DNA from: Patescibacteria group bacterium UBA3527
GTDB taxonomy: Bacteria; Patescibacteriota; Minisyncoccia; Phycocordibacterales; UBA918
NCBI GenBank assembly: GCA_002377025.1
Contig: DFPA01000036.1
Location: 1-9,124, forward strand
DNA: 9,124 nucleotides
Direction: 5' to 3'
Shown in pieces: positions 1 to 5,711 of this stretch. The position numbers were made by a program, and so were the translations under genes. The notes beneath the pieces are model-generated. The model saw only the letters and a list, made by a program, of their open reading frames with translations, was not told the DNA's origin and ran no database searches. Each line of letters starts with the position of its first letter. Within the stretch, counting starts at the first letter, position 1.

Positions 1-60
1 CTTCTGTACTTTTTCTTTTCACTCTCACACTGCGTGCTCGAATTACTTCGTTCGTATCGG

Positions 61-133
61 AGCCACCTGTCAGACTCGAACTGACGACCCACGCATTACA
101 AGTGCGTTGCTCTACCAACTGAGCTAAGGTGGC
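61..133 (-). tRNA. tRNA-Thr (anticodon TGT)
   Basis: The reverse complement folds as a complete 73-nt cloverleaf. The acceptor stem is GCCACCT/AGGTGGC, the D arm has GCTC/GAGC around AGTTGGTA, the anticodon stem is ACGCA/TGCGT with loop CTTGTAA, and the T arm is GTCAG/CTGAC around TTCGAGT. The anticodon TGT reads ACA and other ACN codons through wobble, so this is a threonine tRNA. The discriminator base is T. The next bases are CCG, so the 3' CCA is not encoded and must be added by a nucleotidyltransferase. There is no intron. Nothing recognisable is seen in bases 1-60 downstream of it. Confidence 0.97.
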
Positions 134-162
134 AAACTTCAATCTTAAAAAGAAGTGCGTAC

Positions 163-190
163 ATTCTACACAACAAATCTTTTTTGGCAA
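163..190 (-). promoter_or_regulatory. Candidate promoter of tRNA-Thr
   Basis: On the minus strand TTGCCA (185-190) and TAGAAT (163-168) are separated by 16 bp. Both fit sigma70-type boxes, and transcription would start about 25-30 nt before the tRNA. The 34-bp palindrome lies just upstream of the -35 box. The match is reasonable but the region is AT-rich, so chance is possible. Confidence 0.4.
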
Positions 191-197
191 TTTTGCA

Positions 198-231
198 ACA
201 CAAACCTTTTAGTCGACTAAAAGGTTTGTGT
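198..231. repeat. Perfect 34-bp palindrome
   Basis: Two 17-bp arms meet with no loop at the GTCGAC core (212-217); every base from 198 to 231 pairs with its partner. It lies 176 bp downstream of the small membrane-protein gene and 7 bp upstream of the candidate -35 box of tRNA-Thr. Neither side has a clean T-run, so it is not a typical intrinsic terminator. It could be an operator for a dimeric regulator, a cruciform, or a terminator that works without a U tract. The rest of 134-406 holds a small GAAA-loop hairpin motif near 265-275 and no gene I can support. Confidence 0.85.
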
Positions 232-406
232 GAATAAATTTCCATACAATTTGGAATATTTCTTAACCGAAAGGTTTGAGCTTATTAGTTTTTCAATTAC
301 TTGGCAATTCAAAGTTGCGATGACATTCGAAATTTCGAACGCAATTTCGAACAAAAACACACAGCGACATTCCTACAGTTAAGACAAAGAAGTATTGCTA
401 AAAGGT

Positions 407-829
407 TTATTCACCGGAAAGAAAACGCTCACGCAATCTCCTTTTCTCCTCTTCCGATAGAGCCACATTCTTCTTATGTTCCTGCATCGCTTCCAAATGT
501 GACGACGACCTCTCTTTTCTCGCTTCGTGTACTATTTTGCGATGACGCATCTGTAGCTTGTTGAGGTAGGTGTGCAAAAATTGAGTCAAACGTGCCACGT
601 ATGTCAACACTCTGTGAGTCACAAAATGCATGGTCATTCTCAACGAACCGGTGCCGAACAGCTGCGTCATATCGGCGTACGATTTGTTCAAATTCTGAGC
701 AAAATGGTCAAGCTTAAGTCTAAACCTTAGGGCATATTTTTTACCCCTCCGCTCTTCGTGCCAAAACAAAACCAAAAGAAACGCCAAAAAAGTAGCGCTT
801 CCGATAACAAAATATAAGGGCAAAATCAT
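407..829 (-). CDS. Small membrane-anchored protein of unknown function
   Basis: This 140-residue protein is not recognised as a named family. Residues 3-22 form one hydrophobic segment (LYFVIGSATFLAFLLVLFW), followed at once by HEERRGKK. By the positive-inside rule the N-terminus is outside and the rest cytoplasmic. The remainder is rich in His, Arg, Lys and Tyr and looks helical; the last 30 residues (EEEKRRLRERF) are strongly charged. The gene starts only 7 bp after the tsf stop, so it is probably the last gene of the rpsB-tsf transcript, and that position hints at a link to translation or simply co-transcription. The ATG at 829 has no Shine-Dalgarno sequence. The stop is TAA. The gene looks real because its frame is clean across the whole tsf-to-palindrome gap and it has a credible membrane anchor. 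Confidence 0.75.
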   Translation of the reverse strand: MILPLYFVIGSATFLAFLLVLFWHEERRGKKYALRFRLKLDHFAQNLNKSYADMTQLFGTGSLRMTMHFVTHRVLTYVARLTQFLHTYLNKLQMRHRKIVHEARKERSSSHLEAMQEHKKNVALSEEEKRRLRERFLSGE

Positions 830-836
830 GTTGCGA

Positions 837-1421
837 TTATTTTACCGCAAGTCGAGTAACCTCGACAATAGTAACATTCTCACCAAATTTTTGGACTCCT
901 CCTTTCACCATTTCTCCGATAGTAGTGTCCGGATTTTTAACAAAGGGTTGTTCGTCGAGAATCTGATCCTTAAAGTAGCTTGATAGCTTTCCTTCAAGAA
1001 TCTTTTCTTGCATGTCTTCCGGTTTGTCTTTTACTTCTTCCTGAAATACCGCCTTGGCAGCCTCAAGTGCTTCTTCATCCACCTCACTTCTAGTGATGTA
1101 CTTGGGATTCATGGCCGCCACATGCATCGCAATATCATTGGCTAGTTGTACAAACTCTTCGTTTTTAGACACAAAGTCAGTCTCACAGCCGAGCTTAACC
1201 AACGCCGCCACTTCGCCGGTGTTGTGCATGTACATTCCAATAGTACCGGCGGCAATTTCTCGGTCAGATTTTTTGTCAGCAGCTTCACTACGCTTCTTTT
1301 TTAAAATAACAGTAGCTTTCTCCATGTCGCCCTCTGCTTCTTCCAGCGCCTTCTTGCATTGCATGACAGAAATTCCTGTCTTGTCACGCAAGTCTTTAAT
1401 CATTTGTGAAGTTACTTCCAT
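837..1421 (-). CDS. tsf: Translation elongation factor Ts
   Basis: EF-Ts is the cytoplasmic nucleotide exchange factor that releases GDP from EF-Tu. The N-terminal UBA-like part holds the first family signature LRDKTGISVM (residues 11-20) followed by CKKALEEAEGD. The core EF-Tu contact TDFVSKNEEF is at residues 81-90, close to the TDFVAKNxxF consensus. The end (GENVTIVEVTRLAVK) matches the usual C-terminus. At 194 residues it is a short form, like that of Thermus, and lacks the longer second core subdomain and coiled coil of the E. coli protein (about 283 residues). It follows rpsB by 36 bp, the classic rpsB-tsf order, and is followed by a small membrane-protein gene after 7 bp. There is no Shine-Dalgarno sequence before the ATG; the region is AT-rich (TTTAAATAAAG). 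Confidence 0.98.
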   Translation of the reverse strand: MEVTSQMIKDLRDKTGISVMQCKKALEEAEGDMEKATVILKKKRSEAADKKSDREIAAGTIGMYMHNTGEVAALVKLGCETDFVSKNEEFVQLANDIAMHVAAMNPKYITRSEVDEEALEAAKAVFQEEVKDKPEDMQEKILEGKLSSYFKDQILDEQPFVKNPDTTIGEMVKGGVQKFGENVTIVEVTRLAVK

Positions 1422-1457
1422 AGAACTTTATTTAAACTCTCTATTTTTAAACACACC

Positions 1458-2216
1458 CTAGCCGCGTTTGGCTGTGCGACGGCCATCAAACTTACTCGGC
1501 TTTGGCACATAAGCCGCCTTACCGGCAATATATGCCTCTTTGAGCTCATCCAGTACCAGAGAAACACTGGCTTGAAGAGCATCATTTACAATTACAGGAT
1601 ATTTAACCATGTCAGTGTTGTTGTCTGAGCTCATTATTCCTACCACCGGAATATTCATATCTTTAGCTTCCGTGACTGCAATTGTGTCGTGACGAGGGTC
1701 TACCACTACCATAAGGTTTGGTAACTTATCCATATCTTTAATTCCACCAAAGTTGAAGTTGAGCTTTTCGATTTCGCGGCCAATTACCACTCTCTCCTTC
1801 TTAGTGTACTTACGTTCCAGTTCGCCCGACTCACCTTCGCTGGTTAGCTCCAACAAACGTGCAACGCGCTTCTTTATTTCACCAAAATTAGTCAATGTCC
1901 CACCAATCCAGCGGTTAGTAACATACGGTACTTCCATTTCTTCAGCTACCGCCTTCACCAATTTGGAAGTTTCTTCTTTGGTTGAGACCAACATTACGGT
2001 CTTGCCGTTTTTTCCGGCCTCTTCCAGTACTTCTTTGGCTTTTTCAATTAAACTACTGGTTTTTTCCAAATCAAAAATATCTGTACCTTGTTTATTTCCC
2101 AGTAGATAAGGTTTAACTGTTGGGTGACGACGGCTTTTTTGAAAACCAAAATGAGCACCGGCGGCAAATAGTCGGTCAATTAGATCTTTGTTGGCGTTGT
2201 TAGTATCGGTTGTCAT
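1458..2216 (-). CDS. rpsB: 30S ribosomal protein S2 (uS2)
   Basis: uS2 binds the small subunit between head and body and is needed for S1 docking in bacteria that have S1. Family hallmarks are GAHFGFQKSRRHP (residues 20-32), the NRWIGGTLTNF block (101-111), LPNLMVVVDPRHD (165-177) and IPVVGIMSSDNNTDMVKYPV (189-208). The last differs from the usual DTNCDPD stretch but keeps its frame and place. At 252 residues the length is typical. The ATG at 2216 was chosen because a promoter lies 36 bp upstream and the reading begins right after a short T-rich leader. No Shine-Dalgarno sequence is present (TTTTTACTTTAT precedes ATG). It is the first gene of an rpsB-tsf-orf operon; the stop is TAG. Confidence 0.98.
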   Translation of the reverse strand: MTTDTNNANKDLIDRLFAAGAHFGFQKSRRHPTVKPYLLGNKQGTDIFDLEKTSSLIEKAKEVLEEAGKNGKTVMLVSTKEETSKLVKAVAEEMEVPYVTNRWIGGTLTNFGEIKKRVARLLELTSEGESGELERKYTKKERVVIGREIEKLNFNFGGIKDMDKLPNLMVVVDPRHDTIAVTEAKDMNIPVVGIMSSDNNTDMVKYPVIVNDALQASVSLVLDELKEAYIAGKAAYVPKPSKFDGRRTAKRG

Positions 2217-2223
2217 ATAAAGT

Positions 2224-2242
2224 AAAAACGCTCGATGGCGTT
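2224..2242 (-). promoter_or_regulatory. Short hairpin with T-run in the rpsB leader
   Basis: In the predicted rpsB mRNA leader, AACGC pairs with GCGTT across the loop CATCGA, and the right arm runs into five Ts (GCGTTTTTA). It ends about 8 nt before the ATG. The stem is only 5 bp, so as an intrinsic terminator it would be weak. It may be an attenuator or an S2 autoregulatory site, or chance. Confidence 0.3.
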
Positions 2243-2251
2243 AGCGGGGTG

Positions 2252-2280
2252 ATGTTACCATAGTGATTCTTATTCTGCAA
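2252..2280 (-). promoter_or_regulatory. Promoter of rpsB-tsf
   Basis: On the minus strand TTGCAG (2275-2280) is followed after 17 bp by TAACAT (2252-2257), with TGG just before the -10 box as an extended -10 motif. The predicted start near 2245 gives a leader of about 29 nt. It lies after the structured prfA-rpsB spacer, so rpsB need not depend on prfA transcription. Confidence 0.6.
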
Positions 2281-2333
2281 CGGTGCTTTTATAAAATAAC
2301 AGTTTAAATCTACTTTGTAGCCTGCTAGAGTCG

Positions 2334-2427
2334 CCCTCTTCACTCACTTCGAATCGACCATCTGCGAAAGCAGGAAGCTCGCAGCACAATGTTAACATCG
2401 AAGTGTATGAGCGATAAGTGAAGAGGG
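2334..2427 (-). ncRNA. Structured spacer between prfA and rpsB (candidate RNA element)
   Basis: CCCTCTTCACT (2334-2344) pairs perfectly with AGTGAAGAGGG (2417-2427). Directly inside it CACTTCGA (2345-2352) pairs with TCGAAGTG (2398-2405), leaving an 11-nt bulge on one side. Inside that, CTGCGA (2362-2367) pairs with TCGCAG (2379-2384). This gives 25 nested base pairs over 94 nt. On the minus strand it begins 9 nt after the prfA stop and has no T-run after it. On the plus strand a run of five Ts starts 6 nt after the stem. I do not recognise it as a known RNA family. It may be a prfA 3' UTR element, a leader for rpsB, a small RNA, or a hairpin repeat. Strand is uncertain; minus follows the gene direction. 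Confidence 0.45.
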
Positions 2428-2436
2428 TAAGCCTTT

Positions 2437-3423
2437 TTATACACCACAACTATCAAGGATTTCTTGTTCGGCTTTTTGTAACGCTTCTACTATAGGGTCG
2501 AGGTCGCCGCCCAAAGTGGCTTCTATGGTATGCCACGATTCTTTTATACGATGATCGGTAATGCGGTTTTGAGGAAAGTTGTAGGTACGAATTTTTTCCG
2601 AACGATCACCGGTGCCGATTTGCTTCTTTCTGGTTTCGGCGTGCTTTTTCGCTTCTTCTTCTTCGTGCAACACCTCCAGTTTGGCAGTCAGCATCGCCAT
2701 GGCTTTTTCACGGTTTTTGAGTTGAGAACGCTCGCTCTCGCAACGCACGTCGATGCCGGTCGGCTTGTGCACCAGACGTACCGCGGTCTCTACTTTGTTT
2801 ACGTTTTGTCCACCTGCTCCCCCGGCTCTCGAAAACTCCATATCAATATCTCCCGGGTTTATTTCTATCGAAGGCTTCTTGCGCATCGGAAGAATCGCCA
2901 CCGACGCGGTAGAAGTATGAATCCGTCCGGATTTTTCAGTCACAGGAACTCTCTGTACTCTGTGTACACCGGTTTCAAAACGAAGCGCATCGTAAACTTC
3001 CGGACTAAGTATCTCAAAGGAAGCTTCCTTATAACCGCCTTGGGCGCTACGTGATTCGCTACTTACTGCCTTCTGCCAATTCTTTTTTTCAGCATATCGC
3101 ATATACATATTGGCGAGCTCTTCCGCAAAAAGCGAAGCCTCGTCACCGCCGGCACCGGCCCGTACTTCAAGTACCACACCGTAGGGTTTAGCGTCTTCTT
3201 CTTTGGAAGATTCGATTATTTTGTCCATCTCCTCAAACTGTCCTTGGAGCTGGTTTTCGAGCTCTTTTATTTCGTCTTTAGCAAGCTCTGCCATTTCCGG
3301 ATCGCTTTCTCCCAGCGCTTTGGCTTCCTCCAGACGAATGTAGGCCGCATCAAATTGTGACGCTAAAAATTGCGTTTTATGATGTTCGCGGAATGTCTTT
3401 AGTTTTTCTGCATCAAATTCCAT
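2437..3423 (-). CDS. prfA: Peptide chain release factor 1
   Basis: RF1 recognises UAA and UAG in the ribosomal A site and triggers peptide release. The GGQ catalytic motif is at residues 204-206 within SRAGGAGGQNVNK. The codon-reading tripeptide is PVT (160-162), the PxT form of RF1 rather than SPF of RF2. EVRAGAGGDEA (86-96) is the conserved domain entry. At 328 residues it is about 30 shorter than the usual 360, and the loss is in the N-terminal domain. The ATG at 3423 is preceded by GGATAGGTGAA, the only clear Shine-Dalgarno-like sequence in the window. It is divergent from rpmE, a common bacterial neighbour; no prmC methylase gene follows. The stop is TAA. All other complete genes here also end in TAA or TAG, the codons RF1 reads. 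Confidence 0.98.
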   Translation of the reverse strand: MEFDAEKLKTFREHHKTQFLASQFDAAYIRLEEAKALGESDPEMAELAKDEIKELENQLQGQFEEMDKIIESSKEEDAKPYGVVLEVRAGAGGDEASLFAEELANMYMRYAEKKNWQKAVSSESRSAQGGYKEASFEILSPEVYDALRFETGVHRVQRVPVTEKSGRIHTSTASVAILPMRKKPSIEINPGDIDMEFSRAGGAGGQNVNKVETAVRLVHKPTGIDVRCESERSQLKNREKAMAMLTAKLEVLHEEEEAKKHAETRKKQIGTGDRSEKIRTYNFPQNRITDHRIKESWHTIEATLGGDLDPIVEALQKAEQEILDSCGV

Positions 3424-3465
3424 TTCACCTATCCTACCAGATAATGAATATTTACCAATCTGGTC

Positions 3466-3493
3466 TTGACTCTACTTAACCTTTTGTTATAGT
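3466..3493 (+). promoter_or_regulatory. Promoter of rpmE
   Basis: TTGACT (3466-3471), a 16-bp spacer and TATAGT (3488-3493) with TGT in front as an extended -10 form the best promoter in the window. The predicted start near 3500 leaves only about 4 nt before the ATG at 3504, so the mRNA would be almost leaderless. Confidence 0.75.
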
Positions 3494-3503
3494 AGCGTGA
3501 ATT

Positions 3504-3758
3504 ATGAAAACAGATATTCACCCGGAAAATTATCGCAAAGTGATTTTTGAGGACAGCTCTAGCGGAGCTCGTTTTTTGGTGGGCTCCACGGTAGATACTG
3601 AAGACACGGACAAATGGGAAGACGGCCAAGAGTATCCTCTGAAGAAAATCGATGTATCTAGCGACACTCACCCCTTTTACACCGGTCAAGAAAAGGTCAT
3701 GGATACAGCCGGGCGTGTAGAACGCTTCAAAGCTCGCGCTTCAAAGGCCCGCAAGTAG
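3504..3758 (+). CDS. rpmE: 50S ribosomal protein L31 (bL31), zinc-free type
   Basis: bL31 bridges the large subunit central protuberance and the small subunit head. MKTDIHPENY opens the protein, with the typical DG..YPL segment near residues 40-46 and the hallmark HPFYTGQEKVMDTAGRVERF at 56-75. It has no cysteine at all, so it is the zinc-independent form often called type B or rpmE2. At 84 residues its length is normal. The basic tail KARASKARK is lysine/arginine rich. It stands alone between its own promoter and terminator and diverges from prfA. The stop is TAG. Confidence 0.96.
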   Translation: MKTDIHPENYRKVIFEDSSSGARFLVGSTVDTEDTDKWEDGQEYPLKKIDVSSDTHPFYTGQEKVMDTAGRVERFKARASKARK

Positions 3759-3773
3759 CTGACTGCTTTGTCG

Positions 3774-3831
3774 TAAAAACAAAAATACCCCTCCCTGGAG
3801 CATTCGTCCCGGTCGGGGTATTTTGTTTTTG
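3774..3831 (+). terminator. Intrinsic terminator of rpmE
   Basis: An A-rich left arm ending in TACCCC (about 3775-3791) pairs with GGGGTATTTTGTTTTT (3815-3830), with one bulged A. It lies 16 bp after the rpmE stop. The T-rich right arm serves plus-strand termination; the A-rich left arm could act on the minus strand too. Confidence 0.85.
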
Positions 3832-3846
3832 CTTACCACATCTAAA

Positions 3847-3864
3847 CTACTTGCGGGCCCTTGA
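3847..3864 (-). repeat. Inverted copy of the rpmE 3' end
   Basis: Bases 3847-3864 are the reverse complement of 3741-3758, the last 18 bases of rpmE including its stop codon, with 17 of 18 matching. The two arms flank the rpmE terminator, so the mRNA end could form one long stem around it. Either a small inverted duplication or a selected structure would explain this. Confidence 0.8.
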
Positions 3865-3942
3865 TACAAAATTCACCGTGGGGATTTTCTCTGTTTGTCT
3901 TTTACCATCTCACCACCCATCTTAGTACCAACCCACCCCTCG

Positions 3943-3997
3943 TCTACCTATCATCAATGATATGGGAAGAGTTTTGTTATCATTGATGATAGGTAGA
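3943..3997 (+). repeat. Hairpin repeat, copy A
   Basis: A 20-bp perfect stem (3943-3962 with 3978-3997), containing CTACCTATCATCAATGATA, surrounds a 15-nt loop with GAAGAGTTTTGT. The same stem and a near-identical loop recur in copies C and D, and one arm recurs in copy B. Upstream bases about 3900-3942 also resemble those before copy C (CACC..C..ATCTTA, AGTACCA). The outer right arm seen in B and D (ACGAG) is replaced here by unrelated sequence, so this copy looks truncated on the right. Confidence 0.9.
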
Positions 3998-4069
3998 GAA
4001 CCGGACAAAGAATTAGAGAATTGGCTGAGTTATGTATAAGCCAGCCACAGCAACCACGCTACACTGACA

Positions 4070-4146
4070 CTCGTCTCCATATCATTGATGATAGGTAGAC
4101 GAGCAGAGGTGGAAAAGGACCGACACAGGCAGTTTTGCAACATTCG
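4070..4146 (+). repeat. Hairpin repeat, copy B (internally deleted) with 40-nt tail
   Basis: CTCGTCT (4070-4076) pairs with AGACGAG (4097-4103) around the right arm ATCATTGATGATAGGT. The inner left arm and the loop are missing, so this looks like a deletion derivative. Bases 4107-4146 match 7706-7745 of copy C at 36 of 40 positions, including AGGTGGAAAAGGACCG. The match ends 10 bp from the transglycosylase stop codon. Confidence 0.85.
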
Positions 4147-4155
4147 TAATTGCGG

Positions 4156-5562
4156 CTAGTTTCCACTAAGAATTTTGATTTCGTTCTGCAACCTGGCTTT
4201 ACGCTCCATAACCTGGTCTCCATAAAACTGATTCTCCGCTCGCGAAGCTCCTCCCCAACCGGCGTAGTAGCGCAACGCTGCCAAACGGTCGCTGCCATAA
4301 CTGCCGTTTGCTCCATTGTCACGCAAAAGTAGCGCTGTAGCGGTGAAAGCATCTTGATTATTGAAAGGATTGGATGGCGAACTCTTGCCGAGCAGTGTCC
4401 TAATGGCATCGTTGGACCTCGAGTAAGACCATGCCCCGCTACTGTTTTTACTGTAACCACCGTATATAGCCCAAGTGGAAGGAATAAACTGCGAAGCACC
4501 CATCGCGCCACCCCACCCAATTCTCGAACCATCGCTACGCAACAGCGGACAAGATACGGGTTGAGTAGCAGCGTTGAAACCAAGTATATCCGCGATAGCT
4601 AAGAAGACCGGTTTGTCACGAGTAGGATGCATGATATCTCGCCCGTTACTCACGTCACCCATGGTACAACTGCCGATGTTTCTGCCGTAGGAAGACTCCT
4701 GTTCCAAAATAGCCAGTATCAATGCCGGATCTGTACCGGTAACCGCGCCGGCATTTTGTGCCAATTGTACAGCCTCAGGGAACGGTATTGCTCCTCCGCC
4801 TCCCAGAAGGTCAAAAAGTTGAGCCCTCAGTTGTGCTACTGTTTTTTGCTGCGATGCCAGAAGTTCTTTATAAGACGCCTCCTCGCCTTTGGTGACAGTT
4901 AGGATTCTTTCTTTCTCTCTTTCTCTCGCTTCGATAATCGCTTTTTCTCTTTCTTGTTGTTTTTTGAGTTCAGCTTCTGAAAGTTGCTTTTCTTCCAAAG
5001 AATATTTCTGGTCCTCAGTATCGGCTTTGATCTCTCTTAAAGCGTCAAGTGATTCTCGAAGAGAGTTATTTAAAGTGCGAAAGTTCTCAAAGTCAGTAAA
5101 GAACTCGGAAAAATTCTGGTTACTCAGCATTATCTCCACCAAAGAAAATTGGTCTACCTCGTGTGTCTTGCGGATTAAATCCGCTATGGAGCTACGTTGC
5201 TTCTCCAAACGTTCGGTCAAAATTTCAATTACCACCTCCTTATCCTCTATTTGTTCCGTCAGTTCAGAAATTGCCAAAGAGCGCGCTTGAATACCAAGTT
5301 CCGCTCGGTTTATCTGTGTGTCCAATATATCCAAGTCACGCTCGAGCGACTGCCGTTCTTGTTGCTTACTCTCTAAGGAACGCTGACTTTCAATCATCTG
5401 CATCTCAATCTGATACAGCTGCGCCTCTAGTCTGGCTTTTCGTTCAGCCTCTGTTTCCGCCTGCAAGTACGTAGGCAACAAAACGGCAGAGCAAAACACC
5501 AATAACAAAAAGATGTTTATGTTTTTCACCGCGCTAAACACAAAATGCGAACAGAGACGCAT
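4156..5562 (-). CDS. Secreted coiled-coil lytic transglycosylase (MltB/SLT-like)
   Basis: The protein (468 residues) has a signal peptide or N-terminal anchor (residues 15-35, NIFLLLVFCSAVLLPTYLQA), a long charged coiled coil (about 36-250) like that of PcsB/EnvC-type hydrolases, a Gly-rich hinge DLLGGGG (251-257), and a C-terminal lysozyme-fold domain. That domain has ILAILEQESSYGRNIG (282-297), where E289 is the likely catalytic acid by analogy with MltB ETRWGR, and GAMGASQFIPSTWAIYG (352-368), which resembles the MltB GAMGxxQFMPSS motif. It should cleave peptidoglycan glycan strands outside the membrane, for growth, division or pilus passage. C299 and C338 could form a disulfide. It has its own promoter. 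GTG codons at 8 and 12 are alternative starts. No Shine-Dalgarno sequence is seen; the stop is TAG. Confidence 0.88.
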   Translation of the reverse strand: MRLCSHFVFSAVKNINIFLLLVFCSAVLLPTYLQAETEAERKARLEAQLYQIEMQMIESQRSLESKQQERQSLERDLDILDTQINRAELGIQARSLAISELTEQIEDKEVVIEILTERLEKQRSSIADLIRKTHEVDQFSLVEIMLSNQNFSEFFTDFENFRTLNNSLRESLDALREIKADTEDQKYSLEEKQLSEAELKKQQEREKAIIEAREREKERILTVTKGEEASYKELLASQQKTVAQLRAQLFDLLGGGGAIPFPEAVQLAQNAGAVTGTDPALILAILEQESSYGRNIGSCTMGDVSNGRDIMHPTRDKPVFLAIADILGFNAATQPVSCPLLRSDGSRIGWGGAMGASQFIPSTWAIYGGYSKNSSGAWSYSRSNDAIRTLLGKSSPSNPFNNQDAFTATALLLRDNGANGSYGSDRLAALRYYAGWGGASRAENQFYGDQVMERKARLQNEIKILSGN

Positions 5563-5653
5563 TCTTGGTATTAGGAGTTTTTAATGATTGACCTGTTTTT
5601 TTTGACATACAATTTCGTGTTTGCGATATTGGTTTAACTGAATCTATCTTTTC

Positions 5654-5662
5654 ATTATAACA
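5654..5662 (-). promoter_or_regulatory. Extended -10 promoter of the transglycosylase gene
   Basis: The minus strand reads TGT followed by a perfect TATAAT (5654-5659). No good -35 box lies at 16-18 bp because that space is filled by the rplY terminator stem; extended -10 promoters can do without one. The leader would be about 85 nt. Confidence 0.6.
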
Positions 5663-5699
5663 AAAGAAAAACCTGCAATCTCTGCAAGTTTTTCTTTTG
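5661..5699 (-). terminator. Intrinsic terminator of rplY
   Basis: Arms 5661-5677 and 5683-5699 form a 17-bp stem around a 5-nt loop. The only imperfect pair is G-U on the minus strand but C-A on the plus strand, which supports minus-strand use. The right arm carries the T-run GGTTTTTCTTTTG. It starts 12 bp after the rplY stop. Confidence 0.85.
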
Positions 5700-5711
5700 C
5701 CGGTATAAATA

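Larger units (their letters stand above)
3759..4155. other. Convergent intergenic region 1 (rpmE / transglycosylase gene)
   Basis: No gene is supported here. In order it holds the rpmE terminator, the inverted copy of the rpmE end, a stretch at about 3900-3942 similar to 7599-7645, and repeat copies A and B. Copy B stops about 10 bases short of the stop codon of the minus-strand transglycosylase gene. Confidence 0.8.

Noticed and set aside
329..352. Short direct repeat AATTTCGAAC (331-340 and 343-352)
   Set aside because: Two 10-bp copies in AT-rich spacer sequence; too short to interpret.
301..564. Plus-strand 87-codon frame
   Set aside because: It starts with TTG, has no promoter or ribosome site, and its second half lies antisense to the membrane-protein gene. 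The protein has no recognisable pattern.
3424..3465. Minus-strand promoter boxes for prfA (AT-rich TAAATATTCATTAT)
   Set aside because: Several overlapping weak -10 choices and no matching -35 box; a promoter must be near, but I cannot place it.
4059..4583. Minus-strand 174-codon frame overlapping the transglycosylase C-terminus
   Set aside because: It is out of frame with a gene that has clear catalytic motifs over the same bases, and it shows no motif of its own.
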